Assembly: GCA_025934255.1 (NCBI GenBank)
Contig: JAICYJ010000028.1
Location: forward strand, 1 to 34,671
Source of the DNA: Thermoleophilia bacterium
GTDB taxonomy: Bacteria; Actinomycetota; Thermoleophilia; Gaiellales; JAICJC01
Direction: 5' to 3'
DNA: 34,671 nucleotides
Shown in pieces: positions 16,675-23,398 of the stretch. Below the pieces are notes generated by a model. The model was given only the letters and a program-made list of their open reading frames with translations. It was not told the DNA's origin and did no database searches. Within the stretch, counting starts at the first letter, position 1, and every line of letters starts with the position of its first letter. The position numbers were made by a program, and so were the translations under genes.

Positions 16675-18120
16675 TCACGGTGTGGTGGCGATATAGGTGA
16701 GCGTGGTCGAGAAGGGCTGCGCTGAGACCGGGTCGGCATAGGTCACCTGCAGCTGGTAGTCGATCGGGTTGGCGGTGCCGGCCGACGTGGTGGCGGTGCC
16801 ACTGGCGACCGTCTGAGCGGCCGTCGTGACCGCCGTGAACGCGCTGCCTCCGTTCGGCCGCCAGCCCAGCTGTGCCAGCGGGAACGTCTTGCCGGCGCCG
16901 TCGCTGAAGTCGCCTGCGCCCTGCAGGGAGAGCGCCCAGTTCGTGTTCGAGGTGACCGTTGCGGTCACCGCCGGGCTGCGCGTGAACGGCGAGGACAGCG
17001 GATCGACGGCCCCGAAGTCGACCGACGTGGCCGACAGCGTCAGCCCCACGGTGGGCGTGATCGCCAGGCTGACGTCGTCGAAGCTGGCGCGGCCGCTGCC
17101 GTCCACCTGTAGCCGCACGGTGACGGATGTCGTGGCCGGCTGCGTCACGAACGTGGCCGAGTAGATCGTCCAGGCGCTGGTACCTGTGACGGTCGCAAGT
17201 GTCGTGGTGGTGCCGCCCGACTCGATCGCCATCACGCGCGCGCTGCCGGAGACGGCGTCGGTGCGGATCGCCGCGGTCAGCGTGTAGCTGGTGTTTCCGG
17301 CCACCGGGATCCCCGCCTGCTGTGCGTAGCCCGCGTAGGAGCCGGCGCCCCCGAACAGCTGCAGGTAGGACGACCCCGAGTTGGCCGGCGCGACGTGGTC
17401 GAAGACCATGCCCGGACGGCCCGCGAGCGATGTGATCGGCGTCCACGACTGGGGCACCGCCGAGGTCATCGTGAAGGGCTGGAGAAACGACATCTGGCGC
17501 ACCTGCGTCGGCGTCGAGTTGACGGCGGCGATGCCGATCATGCCGCTCGCGAAGCTCGCGTCCGTGGCGACGGCCGTCGCGGTCACGCCGCCCGGGCCGA
17601 CCGCCTTGCACGAGATCGAGCTGCCCGTCGCGGTCGCCGTCAGCGTGTACGCCACGCTCGCCGCAGGGCTGTAGGCGGCGGTGCCGATCACCGTGTCGGT
17701 GCCGGCCAGCCGCCGCTGCACCACCACCGCGTTCTTGGTGATGCCGCACAGGTAGAAGTTGGCCGTGTCGCGGTAGCGGAGCACGACGCCGCCGGTCAGC
17801 TGCGGAGTCACGGCCGCCTGGCTGGCGAGCACGGTGACGGTGCCGTCCTGGTAGTCCTGCGAGTTTCGGACGACCGCCACGTCGGTCGATGATCCCAGGC
17901 CGGCCGTGGTGGCGGTGCCGCCGGCCAGGACGACGTTCCCCGTCGTGATCTGCAACGCGTTCAGATCGGGCAGGGTGTCCGAGAACACGGTGCCGGCGGA
18001 ACCGGTCGTTTCGAAGCCGGGGTCCGCGACCAGGTTGGCGGCTTGCGCGGCGGCCGGAGCCAGGACCAGACCCCCGAGGGCAAGGACGCAGGCTGCAGCA
18101 CGAGTCCGCGTGTCGAACAC
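16675..18120 (-). CDS. Secreted multidomain protein: LamG-like, CBM4/9-like and C-terminal WxL-like domain
   Basis: A 481-aa secreted protein with signal peptide about 1-28 (ending APAAAQA). Residues about 30-210 look like a concanavalin/LamG-type sandwich (DYQDGTVTVLASQ, GGVVLRYRDTANFYLCGI, ASGMIGIAAVNSTP). Residues about 225-356 follow the CBM4/9 pattern (NTSYTLTAAIRTDA and VRLQVDGSGRASFDDVSLAI). The C-terminal domain (about 358-481) starts TLSATSVDFGAVDPL, contains NTNWALSL (W395) and ends TLTYIATTP. It aligns with most of the mature upstream 170-aa protein. GTG at 18120 is the only reasonable start, but no SD is visible, so the N-terminus is not secure. A tRNA-like 3' end and a strong hairpin lie just upstream. 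Likely role: carbohydrate- or cell-wall-associated surface protein held by the DUF916-like partner encoded next. Confidence 0.8.
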   Translation of the reverse strand: MFDTRTRAAACVLALGGLVLAPAAAQAANLVADPGFETTGSAGTVFSDTLPDLNALQITTGNVVLAGGTATTAGLGSSTDVAVVRNSQDYQDGTVTVLASQAAVTPQLTGGVVLRYRDTANFYLCGITKNAVVVQRRLAGTDTVIGTAAYSPAASVAYTLTATATGSSISCKAVGPGGVTATAVATDASFASGMIGIAAVNSTPTQVRQMSFLQPFTMTSAVPQSWTPITSLAGRPGMVFDHVAPANSGSSYLQLFGGAGSYAGYAQQAGIPVAGNTSYTLTAAIRTDAVSGSARVMAIESGGTTTTLATVTGTSAWTIYSATFVTQPATTSVTVRLQVDGSGRASFDDVSLAITPTVGLTLSATSVDFGAVDPLSSPFTRSPAVTATVTSNTNWALSLQGAGDFSDGAGKTFPLAQLGWRPNGGSAFTAVTTAAQTVASGTATTSAGTANPIDYQLQVTYADPVSAQPFSTTLTYIATTP

Positions 18121-18138
18121 GCCACGTGTTTCAAAGCG

Positions 18139-18166
18139 GACGGTTCGAATCCTGCCGGTCAGGCCA
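18139..18166 (+). other. tRNA 3'-end-like fragment (T-loop to CCA)
   Basis: The plus strand reads GGTTCGAATCCTGCCGG followed by TCAGGCCA. With TTCGAAT as T-loop (18144-18150), the spacing to CCA (18164-18166) is exactly that of a tRNA: 5-nt T-stem strand, 7-nt acceptor strand, discriminator base. The upstream T-stem strand GACGG pairs with CCTGC at only three of five positions, and no matching 5' acceptor strand (about CTGACCG) or anticodon arm is found upstream. It is therefore a remnant or chance likeness, not a tRNA gene. Such 3' ends are typical of attachment sites. Confidence 0.35.
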
Positions 18167-18175
18167 TGAACACGA

Positions 18176-18208
18176 GCGGGGCGGGCTCGCTGAGAGAGCC
18201 CGCCCCGC
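18176..18208 (-). terminator. Perfect 13-bp stem-loop behind the WxL-like gene
   Basis: GCGGGGCGGGCTC (18176-18188) and its exact complement GAGCCCGCCCCGC (18196-18208) enclose a 7-nt loop. It begins 26 bp beyond the stop of the 170-aa WxL-like gene and lies 55 bp ahead of the next minus-strand gene. No T-run follows on either strand, so it may act as a Rho-independent-like terminator of the high-GC type, attenuate read-through, or protect the 3' end of the abundant upstream message. Confidence 0.6.
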
Positions 18209-18234
18209 GTGTCGCACGGCTCGTGTGGGTGAGG

Positions 18235-18747
18235 TTACGGCGTGGTGGCCGTGTACACGAGCACGGCCTGGTACTGGTCGCCGGCGGTGTTCGGGTTGTC
18301 GCCGAACTGCAGTTCGAGGTGATACGCCAACGCCGTGGCGGTGCCGGCGTTGGTGGTGCGGGCGCCGGACGAGACGGCGTTGGCGCCAGAGGCAACGGCA
18401 GCGTACGCGCCGGCGCCGGGCTTCAGGGACAGGCGGCCGATCGGGATCGTGTTGAGCCTGCCGCCCGTCTCGGTGAAGTTGGCGGGAGCCGTCACCGACA
18501 GCGTCCAGCCGGCGTTGGCCTTGACGGTGGCGTTGCCGCCGCCGGCCGCGTACTGCGCCAGCGGATCGACGTTGCCGAAGTCGACCAGGGGCGTGGCCAG
18601 CGTCAGCTGCACGGCGGCCCGGTTGGTGAACTGCACCGTCTGGTTCTGCGTGTCGCTGGACGGGGGAGCGGCCATGGCCGAGCCCGCCGAAACCACCAGC
18701 AAGGCAGCCGCAAGGCCGCCCACAAGCGCAATGCGCATGCGTGACAT
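18235..18747 (-). CDS. Secreted single-domain WxL-like protein
   Basis: A 170-aa protein with a signal peptide (about 1-26, ending AGSAMA). The mature part is nearly one domain: VQLTLATPLVDFGNVDPL (VDFG at 55-58), AGWTLSV (W81), PIGRLSL, TNAGTATALAYHLELQF, and the end AVLVYTATTP. The same landmarks, in the same order, form the C-terminal domain of the next protein downstream, so the two are related. A Trp-x-Leu motif in the first half and a YxxxLxYxxxxP-like end resemble the Firmicute WxL domain, although the second Trp is Tyr here. The start is fixed by AGGAGG (18754-18759 on the complement) 6 nt before ATG 18747, the best SD in the window, implying strong expression. It is the first gene of the surface locus. 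Confidence 0.85.
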   Translation of the reverse strand: MSRMRIALVGGLAAALLVVSAGSAMAAPPSSDTQNQTVQFTNRAAVQLTLATPLVDFGNVDPLAQYAAGGGNATVKANAGWTLSVTAPANFTETGGRLNTIPIGRLSLKPGAGAYAAVASGANAVSSGARTTNAGTATALAYHLELQFGDNPNTAGDQYQAVLVYTATTP

Positions 18748-18753
18748 GCAAGT

Positions 18754-18759
18754 CCTCCT
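18754..18759 (-). promoter_or_regulatory. Strong consensus ribosome-binding site (AGGAGG)
   Basis: AGGAGG with 6-nt spacing to ATG 18747 decides the start of the 170-aa WxL-like gene against longer in-frame extensions and suggests high translation. Most other starts in the window have weaker or no SD. Confidence 0.8.
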
Positions 18760-18862
18760 GAGGGGGTTGAGGTCTACGAAAAGCCGACGGAGCGGGCTTT
18801 CCGAAGAAGGCGCAGAACACATCGTCCGCAATGGGACGTGGTTCATGACCCGTCCGGGGGGT

Positions 18863-18890
18863 TTGACGGCACGCCGCGCGCTCGTATACC
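18863..18890 (+). promoter_or_regulatory. Near-consensus housekeeping promoter ahead of the c-di-GMP riboswitch
   Basis: TTGACG (18863-18868), a 16-bp spacer and TATACC (18885-18890) match the sigma-70/SigA consensus at 5 of 6 and 4 of 6 positions. The predicted start near 18897 would give a leader that runs straight into the riboswitch aptamer. The region also has to hold the opposite-strand promoter of the WxL-like gene, for which I see no clear boxes. Confidence 0.6.
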
Positions 18891-18958
18891 TCGATATGGG
18901 GATCGCATGCCACCCTTCGGGCGACGAGATACGCCTACCGTTTGTCGATGATGCGTAC

Positions 18959-19040
18959 ACGGATCGAAAATGGCAAACCCGCCGTGAGGCGGGGGCGCAA
19001 AGCAAGAGGTCTCGTGAGTGAGACGGCTCGGCTACCGAAC
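18959..19040 (+). promoter_or_regulatory. Class I cyclic di-GMP riboswitch (GEMM-I)
   Basis: The conserved core is present in order. GGCAAACC (18972-18979) leads into stem CCCGCC/GGCGGG closed by the GNRA loop GTGA (18984-18987). GGCGCAAAGC (to 19003) carries the conserved GCAAAGC. A second stem GTCTC/GAGAC (19009-19013 / 19020-19024) follows, then GGCTACCG (19030-19037), the 3' ligand-binding side. The order GCAAACC, GNRA hairpin, GCAAAGC, hairpin, UACCG is diagnostic of the GEMM-I aptamer, which senses c-di-GMP. The basal P1 stem is short and weak here (CGG 18960-18962 with CCG 19035-19037). The expression platform is unclear. Downstream lie a possible 56-codon frame whose GTG falls inside the second stem, a long hairpin at 19185-19261, and the flavoprotein gene at 19308. 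Confidence 0.82.
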
Positions 19041-19184
19041 CCGGAACCCGCACGAAACCAGCGGTCGCAGGCCCACCAGGGCCCGCAGGCTGGCGCGGTG
19101 TTCACTGGAGCGGTGGTGATTCTCACCATCGCGCTCGCCCTGCCGGGGCTAGGCACCTCGGAAGCGCGGCTCGATCCGAATTGA
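19014..19184 (+). CDS. Possible 56-aa peptide with one membrane helix, overlapping the riboswitch
   Basis: Open frame from GTG 19014, inside the second stem of the riboswitch, to TGA 19182-19184. It encodes a polar N-terminal half (SETARLPNPEPARNQRSQAH) and one hydrophobic helix (AVFTGAVVILTIALALPGLG). No SD is seen for GTG 19014. An alternative inner GTG near 19098 would give little more than the helix. The hydrophobic segment and the position right after the aptamer make it a candidate riboswitch target, but in DNA this GC-rich an open frame of this size can be chance, and it is open through the aptamer as well. I do not recognise it. Confidence 0.3.
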   Translation: MSETARLPNPEPARNQRSQAHQGPQAGAVFTGAVVILTIALALPGLGTSEARLDPN

Positions 19185-19261
19185 TACGGGTTAGCGGACG
19201 GTGAGCGCTGCGGGGGGCAGTGCCGCTACGGTGGCAGTGAGGCTCACCGTCCGCGCCCGTA
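19185..19261. other. Long interrupted hairpin between riboswitch and flavoprotein gene
   Basis: TACGGG (19185-19190) pairs with CCCGTA (19256-19261). Just inside, GCGGACGGTGAGC (19194-19206) pairs perfectly with GCTCACCGTCCGC (19242-19254). The enclosed 35 nt hold the direct repeat GGCAGTG (19216-19222, 19233-19239). No T-run follows, so it is not a classical terminator. It may be a terminator-like or RNA-processing structure of the riboswitch transcript, or a regulator site for the gene at 19308. Confidence 0.6.
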
Positions 19262-19295
19262 CACGTCCCGCGAACCGGGCCCTGATCGCAGCCGC

Positions 19296-19301
19296 TACAG
19301 T
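19296..19301 (+). promoter_or_regulatory. Putative -10 element of leaderless flavoprotein gene
   Basis: TACAGT ends exactly 6 nt before ATG 19308, which also lacks an SD. Transcription would start on the A of the start codon. If so, this gene has its own promoter independent of the riboswitch leader. Confidence 0.45.
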
Positions 19302-19307
19302 CGCGGC

Positions 19308-21248
19308 ATGCTCGACCGCCTGTTCTCGCCGCTGGCAATCGGCAGCGTCACGATCCCCAACCGGATCGTCTCGACCTCGCACCAGACCAGCCTCGTCCAC
19401 CACCATCTGCCCACCGACGAGCTGATCGCCTACCACCGGGCGCGCGCCCGCGGCGGCGCCGGGCTGATCGTGGTCGAGGCCACCGCCATCCACCACACCG
19501 GCCTGCTGACCGCGCACACGCTGGGTGGATATCTCCCGGAGATCGTGCCCGCGTACCGGCGGCTGGCGGAGGCCGTTCACGAGCACGACACGCGCCTGTT
19601 CGTGCAGCTCTTTCACGGTGGGCGCGAGGTCATCTCCTCCCCACCGCGCCCGGCTGCCGTGGCGCCGTCCAGCATCCCCAGCGCCCGCTTCAAGACCGAG
19701 CCGCGCGAGCTGACCCGGCGCGAGATCGGCGAGATGATCGACGGCTACCGCCAGGCGGCCGTCTACGCGGCGGCAGGCGGCATCGACGGCGTCGAGGTCT
19801 GCGCGGGCTTCAACTACCTGCCCACCCAGTTCCTGTCCCCGCACGCCAACACCCGCACCGACTCCTACGGCGGCCCGTTCGAGAACCGGCTGCGGTTCCT
19901 GCGCGAGGTTTGCGAGGCCATGCGCGAGGGCATCGACGGCGGCGCCGTCGGCTGCCGGCTGACCGACGAGAGCGGTTCCTGGGATGGCAACAGCCACGAG
20001 GAGCTGGCTCGAGCGGCCGGCATCCTGGCCGACGACGGCCTGATCGATTACCTCTCGGTCGCGCTGGGCGGCTCCAACACGTACCGCGGATCGAGCTGGA
20101 TCGTGCCGCCGGTGCCGGTCGAGCACAACGCCGTGGCCGGCTTCGCCCGCACCATGAAGGCAGCCGTGAGCGTCCCCGTGATCGCGACCGGCCGCATCGT
20201 CGACCCCGCCGACGCGGACGCGATGATCGTGCGCGGCGACTGCGACGCCTGCGGCATGACGCGGGCGCTCATCACCGACCCCTCGATGCCCGGCCGTGCG
20301 GCGGCCGGCCAGACGTTCACAACCTGCATCGGCTGCAACCAGGGGTGCATCGGCCACTACCACGCCGGCATCCCGATCGCCTGCACGATCAACCCCTGGA
20401 CCGGGTACGAGTCGACGCTCCCGCGCCCCACGCCCGATCCCAGCCCGGGAACGGTGGTCGTGGTGGGCGCTGGACCGGGTGGCGCATCGGCGGCCGCCTG
20501 CGCGACCGCGCGCGGACACCGGGTTGTCGTGCTCGAGCGCGGCGAGGCGGTGGGCGGTCAGATGCGGCTGGCGCTGAACGCGTCCGGCCACGCCGAGATC
20601 GCGCAGGGCATGGTGCGCACGGTCGAGGCCTGGCTGGCGGGAGCGGATGTGCGGCTGGGTGTAGATGCCGGCGTGGACGAGGTGCTGGCCGAGTCGCCCG
20701 ACCGCGTGATCCTGGCCACCGGCGCGGAGCGCTACGACGCCGGCATCGCCGGCACCGTCCACGCCTGGGACGTGCTGGCTGGCGCGGAGGCCGGCCTGCG
20801 CGTCACGATCTGCGACTGGGGCGGCGACTGGACGGGGCTGGTGCTGGCCGAGCAGCTGGCGCAGGCCGGCCACGATGTGCGCCTCGTGACCAGCGCCATC
20901 GCCTTCGGCGAGGCCGTGCATCAGTACCAGCGCAACATGTACCTGGGGCGGATGGACGAGGCCGGAATCGACCTCGTGCACCACCTGCGACTGACCGGCT
21001 GGGACGGGGCGAGCGCCACGTTCCGAAACGTGTTCTCCGAGCGCGAGCACGTGCTGGACGGGATCGACACGCTGGTCGTGAACGACGGGCGCAGCGCCTG
21101 CGGCGTGGGGCTGTTCGCCGCGCTGCAGGACGCCGGTGCGGACGTGCTGCGGGCCGGCGACGCGCTCGGGCCGCGGTCGTTCGAGGAGGCGATCCGCGAG
21201 GGCACCGAGGCCGGGCTGGCCGACCTGCGCGCGCCGGTCGCATCCTGA
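19308..21248 (+). CDS. FadH/TMADH-type NADH:flavin oxidoreductase (FMN, 4Fe-4S, FAD)
   Basis: A 646-aa two-part flavoenzyme. Residues 1-370 are an Old Yellow Enzyme TIM barrel (LFSPLAIGSVTIPNRIV, YHRARARGGAGLIVVEA, FVQLFHGGRE, DSYGGPFENRLRFLREV, VIATGRIVDPADADAMI). A 4Fe-4S site is formed by C340, C343, C347 and C359 (CIGCNQGC, then 11 residues and Cys). From about 383 there is an FAD/NAD(P)-binding module (VVVVGAGPGGASAAACATARG). This is the plan of 2,4-dienoyl-CoA reductase, trimethylamine/histamine dehydrogenase and N-methylproline demethylases. Substrates cannot be told apart by eye; an OYE-family enzyme associated with mycofactocin is another relative. ATG 19308 has no SD but is 6 nt behind TACAGT. 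The neighbours (riboswitch upstream, pilin-like gene 68 bp downstream) do not reveal a pathway. Confidence 0.92.
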   Translation: MLDRLFSPLAIGSVTIPNRIVSTSHQTSLVHHHLPTDELIAYHRARARGGAGLIVVEATAIHHTGLLTAHTLGGYLPEIVPAYRRLAEAVHEHDTRLFVQLFHGGREVISSPPRPAAVAPSSIPSARFKTEPRELTRREIGEMIDGYRQAAVYAAAGGIDGVEVCAGFNYLPTQFLSPHANTRTDSYGGPFENRLRFLREVCEAMREGIDGGAVGCRLTDESGSWDGNSHEELARAAGILADDGLIDYLSVALGGSNTYRGSSWIVPPVPVEHNAVAGFARTMKAAVSVPVIATGRIVDPADADAMIVRGDCDACGMTRALITDPSMPGRAAAGQTFTTCIGCNQGCIGHYHAGIPIACTINPWTGYESTLPRPTPDPSPGTVVVVGAGPGGASAAACATARGHRVVVLERGEAVGGQMRLALNASGHAEIAQGMVRTVEAWLAGADVRLGVDAGVDEVLAESPDRVILATGAERYDAGIAGTVHAWDVLAGAEAGLRVTICDWGGDWTGLVLAEQLAQAGHDVRLVTSAIAFGEAVHQYQRNMYLGRMDEAGIDLVHHLRLTGWDGASATFRNVFSEREHVLDGIDTLVVNDGRSACGVGLFAALQDAGADVLRAGDALGPRSFEEAIREGTEAGLADLRAPVAS

Positions 21249-21307
21249 CGCGGCGGCTCGCCACACACCCGTGACGCCGTGTCACCCACCCGCGACACTG
21301 CGATGCG

Positions 21308-21313
21308 TAGGTT
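21308..21313 (+). promoter_or_regulatory. Putative -10 element deciding the start of the pilin-like gene
   Basis: TAGGTT lies 3 nt before GTG 21317 but 6 nt before the next GTG at 21320. The 6-nt spacing matches the other leaderless starts in the window, so 21320 is taken as the start. Upstream, GTGAC and GTCAC flank GCCGT (21271-21285). Confidence 0.4.
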
Positions 21314-21319
21314 GGCGTG

Positions 21320-22102
21320 GTGGGCGAGCGAGCGCAGGCAACCGTCGAGTACGCCGGCGCCGGCCTGCTGGTGCTGGCGCTGCTGCTGGCCGGGACCGCC
21401 GCCGCGCGTGCCCGCCTGACCGCTCCGGCCGGCGGCGACACCGCCTACCTCGAGCTGGCGGCGCGCGAGGCGCCCCGATTCGTCGCAGAACGCGGCGACG
21501 GCGAGCGCCCGGTCGACTTCCGCCGTTGCCGCGATCCCACCTGCGCACAATCGGGCAGGCCAGTGCTCTACGTCCACGGCCTGCGACGCGGCGGCTTCAC
21601 CTACCTCGAGTACTGGGAGTACCTGCCCGACTCGCGCACCGCCCACACCCACATCCCGGCCTTTGACGGCTACCACCGCGACGACTGGGAGGGCGTCATC
21701 GTCAAGCTGCGCGACGACGGCACGGTGGTCGGCGCGCGGGCCTCGGCGCACCTCGGGTGGAACGGCCGCCACCCATGGTGGGAGCTGCGCAGCGGTGACT
21801 GGGCCGGATACCCGGCGACCGTGTACCGGGCGTCGGGCAGCCACGCCGGCTCGCTGCGGCAGGCGGGCATCGACCTGGCCGGCGACCGCTGGGACGGGTC
21901 GCTGCCGCAGCAGCAGCCGCCACAGCTGCTGCCGGCCGACCAGGCCCGGCGGGAAGCGCCCGCCTTCGATCCCGGCGCCACCCCGCCGTGGAGCAAGCAG
22001 GCCTGGTCGGACCCCGAGGCGGCCACCACCGGGCCGCCCGGCTCGCGGGCCACCTACGCCCGCTACGCGCGCTGGTGGTCGGAGGTGTGCCTGCTGTGCT
22101 GA
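21320..22102 (+). CDS. Prepilin-like N-terminus fused to a Vps62-like domain
   Basis: A 260-aa protein. The first 25 residues are of the Flp/TadE prepilin type: a short basic leader (VGERA), then QATVEYAGAGLLVLALLLAG, with Glu at +5 if cut after Ala. The outer part (about 40-185) contains a CRDPTC cysteine pair and a pattern that reads like Vps62/TAM-type domains: EYWEYLPDSRT, HRDDWEGVIVKL, ASAHLGWNGRHPWWEL, and TVYRASGSHAGSL, compared with the HEGDWE and vYxAxGSHA of that family. The tail is Pro/Gln-rich and ends in CLLC. It overlaps or nearly touches the PilZ gene downstream. Likely a membrane- or pilus-attached surface protein; the role of the Vps62-like domain in bacteria is unknown to me. 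The domain call is by eye. Confidence 0.75.
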   Translation: MGERAQATVEYAGAGLLVLALLLAGTAAARARLTAPAGGDTAYLELAAREAPRFVAERGDGERPVDFRRCRDPTCAQSGRPVLYVHGLRRGGFTYLEYWEYLPDSRTAHTHIPAFDGYHRDDWEGVIVKLRDDGTVVGARASAHLGWNGRHPWWELRSGDWAGYPATVYRASGSHAGSLRQAGIDLAGDRWDGSLPQQQPPQLLPADQARREAPAFDPGATPPWSKQAWSDPEAATTGPPGSRATYARYARWWSEVCLLC

Positions 22103-22152
22103 CCCGCGCTTTCGAATTCAGAGATTTCGCCGATCGGCCGATACCAGAGACG

Positions 22153-22899
22153 ATGTATCCCGCACAGCCCAGCGAGCTCCTGCGCTCCGCCCTCAGTCTG
22201 CTCCCGCCCCTGCCCTGCTCGGTCGAGGTGCTGTCACCCGAGGGCGGGTCGTTCGCGCTGACCCTGGCCGCCGTCGAGGGCAACCTCGTCTACGCCTACG
22301 GCGCCCGCAAGCTGGTGCGCGACGACCTCGTGCTCGAGGCGCGTCTGCGCGACGACCGCGGCGAGGGCTGGGACATCCACTTCTCGATCCTGCGCTCCTA
22401 CTTCCAGTCGGGCGACGATCTGCTGCTGCACCTGAACGTGGTCTCGGTCGACCCGCGCAGCGCCACCCGCCTGGCGGCACGCGCCCACCTCGCCGAGCTG
22501 GCCACCGCCCGCGTGCTCTACGCCCACTCCTATGAGCGTGCCGAGCAGTTCGACGTGCGCCTGGCCGACGCGTCTCCCACCGGCGCCGCCTTTGTCACTG
22601 AGCGGCGGCTGGCCGCCGGCGACCTGCTCGAGCTGGAGACCTACATCGAGGACCAGCTGGTGCGGTTCGAGGTGCGCGTCGTGCACGCCAGCCCTGCCGT
22701 CTACGGCCGCAACCGCGTCGGTTGCGAGATCACGACCATCCTCGAGGCCGACCGGCACCTGCTGCTACGCCTGGCCGAGCGCTACCAGCGCGACGACTCC
22801 GCCGAGCAGCGCGACCCCGACCTGGCCGTGCTGCGCACCGCGGCCCGCAGCCAGCCGTCGCTGAACCGCCGCCGCGCGCCGCGCAAAGACTCTCGCTAG
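22153..22899 (+). CDS. PilZ-domain c-di-GMP effector, YcgR-like (paralogue 1)
   Basis: A 248-aa protein with a YcgR-like N-terminal beta domain (about 1-100, SVEVLSPEGGSFALTL) and a PilZ domain (about 101-200). Both c-di-GMP-binding motifs are intact: R106-x-x-x-R110 (RLAAR) and D139-x-S-x-x-G144 (DASPTG). A charged tail follows. A GTG at 22096 with GGAGG 10 nt upstream would add 19 residues. ATG 22153 is preferred because the second PilZ paralogue, aligned from its own start, then has its motif residues at exactly the same numbers. It should bind c-di-GMP and act on a motility, pilus or envelope target. It follows the pilin-like gene and shares its TAG with the convergent zinc-ribbon gene in CTAG (22896-22899). 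Confidence 0.9.
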   Translation: MYPAQPSELLRSALSLLPPLPCSVEVLSPEGGSFALTLAAVEGNLVYAYGARKLVRDDLVLEARLRDDRGEGWDIHFSILRSYFQSGDDLLLHLNVVSVDPRSATRLAARAHLAELATARVLYAHSYERAEQFDVRLADASPTGAAFVTERRLAAGDLLELETYIEDQLVRFEVRVVHASPAVYGRNRVGCEITTILEADRHLLLRLAERYQRDDSAEQRDPDLAVLRTAARSQPSLNRRRAPRKDSR

Positions 22900-23315
22900 T
22901 TCAGGTCGGGCCGCAGCGGCTCGAGCGCGATGGCGGCGCTGTCTGGCAGCGCCTCGATCGGCGCCCACACCGTGTGCTCGCCGCAGCCGGGGCAGCGGGT
23001 CGGCTCCACCGGGTAGCGATCTGGCAGCGCCAGCTCTTCGCGCACCAGCCGGGTCTCCACGTCGAACGCCGCCTGCCCCGTGCGGGCGGCGATCCCGGCA
23101 GCGCGCTGGTGCACCCTGCCGGCGTCGTAGCCGATCGTGATGCGAGCGCCGCAGTAGCCGCACAGCGCCATCCGCGAGACCGGCGTGCTCCCCTGCTCCG
23201 CGTGCGCCTGATCGCCCAGCTTGGCTGCCTTCCAGATCACGTAGAACAGGCCGATCAACGGCAGCTTCAGGCCCACGGCAAGAAACATCACCACCCAGAA
23301 GTCTGCGTGATTCAC
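22896..23315 (-). CDS. Membrane-anchored zinc-ribbon protein
   Basis: A 139-aa protein starting with GTG. One TM helix (about 6-28, FWVVMFLAVGLKLPLIGLFYVIW) is followed by a cytoplasmic part. A zinc ribbon is formed by C52-x-x-C55 (LCGYCG) and C108-x-x-C111 (RCPGCGEHT), with about 50 helical residues between the two knuckles. It is transcribed against the two PilZ genes and lies between them. Function unknown; zinc ribbons of this type often mediate protein contacts. A TACGCT box lies 10 nt before the GTG. Confidence 0.8.
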   Translation of the reverse strand: MNHADFWVVMFLAVGLKLPLIGLFYVIWKAAKLGDQAHAEQGSTPVSRMALCGYCGARITIGYDAGRVHQRAAGIAARTGQAAFDVETRLVREELALPDRYPVEPTRCPGCGEHTVWAPIEALPDSAAIALEPLRPDLN

Positions 23316-23398
23316 GGTCGGGTGTAGCGTACTGCACGGGCCCGGTGTGTGAAAGCGCCTACAGGTGTCACCCCTCCCCGCCGATTATGGGTGCGAAC

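Noticed and set aside
18070..18166. Complete tRNA gene ending at 18166
   Set aside because: No 5' acceptor strand, D-arm or anticodon arm can be found, and the T-stem has two mismatches.
19191..21266. Open frame of 691 codons on the minus strand across the flavoprotein gene
   Set aside because: Shadow of the well-supported OYE/FadH-type gene; low-complexity His/Arg/Ala composition.
22096..22152. PilZ paralogue 1 starting at GTG 22096 with GGAGG upstream
   Set aside because: The extra 19 residues have no counterpart in paralogue 2, while ATG 22153 gives identical motif numbering in both proteins.
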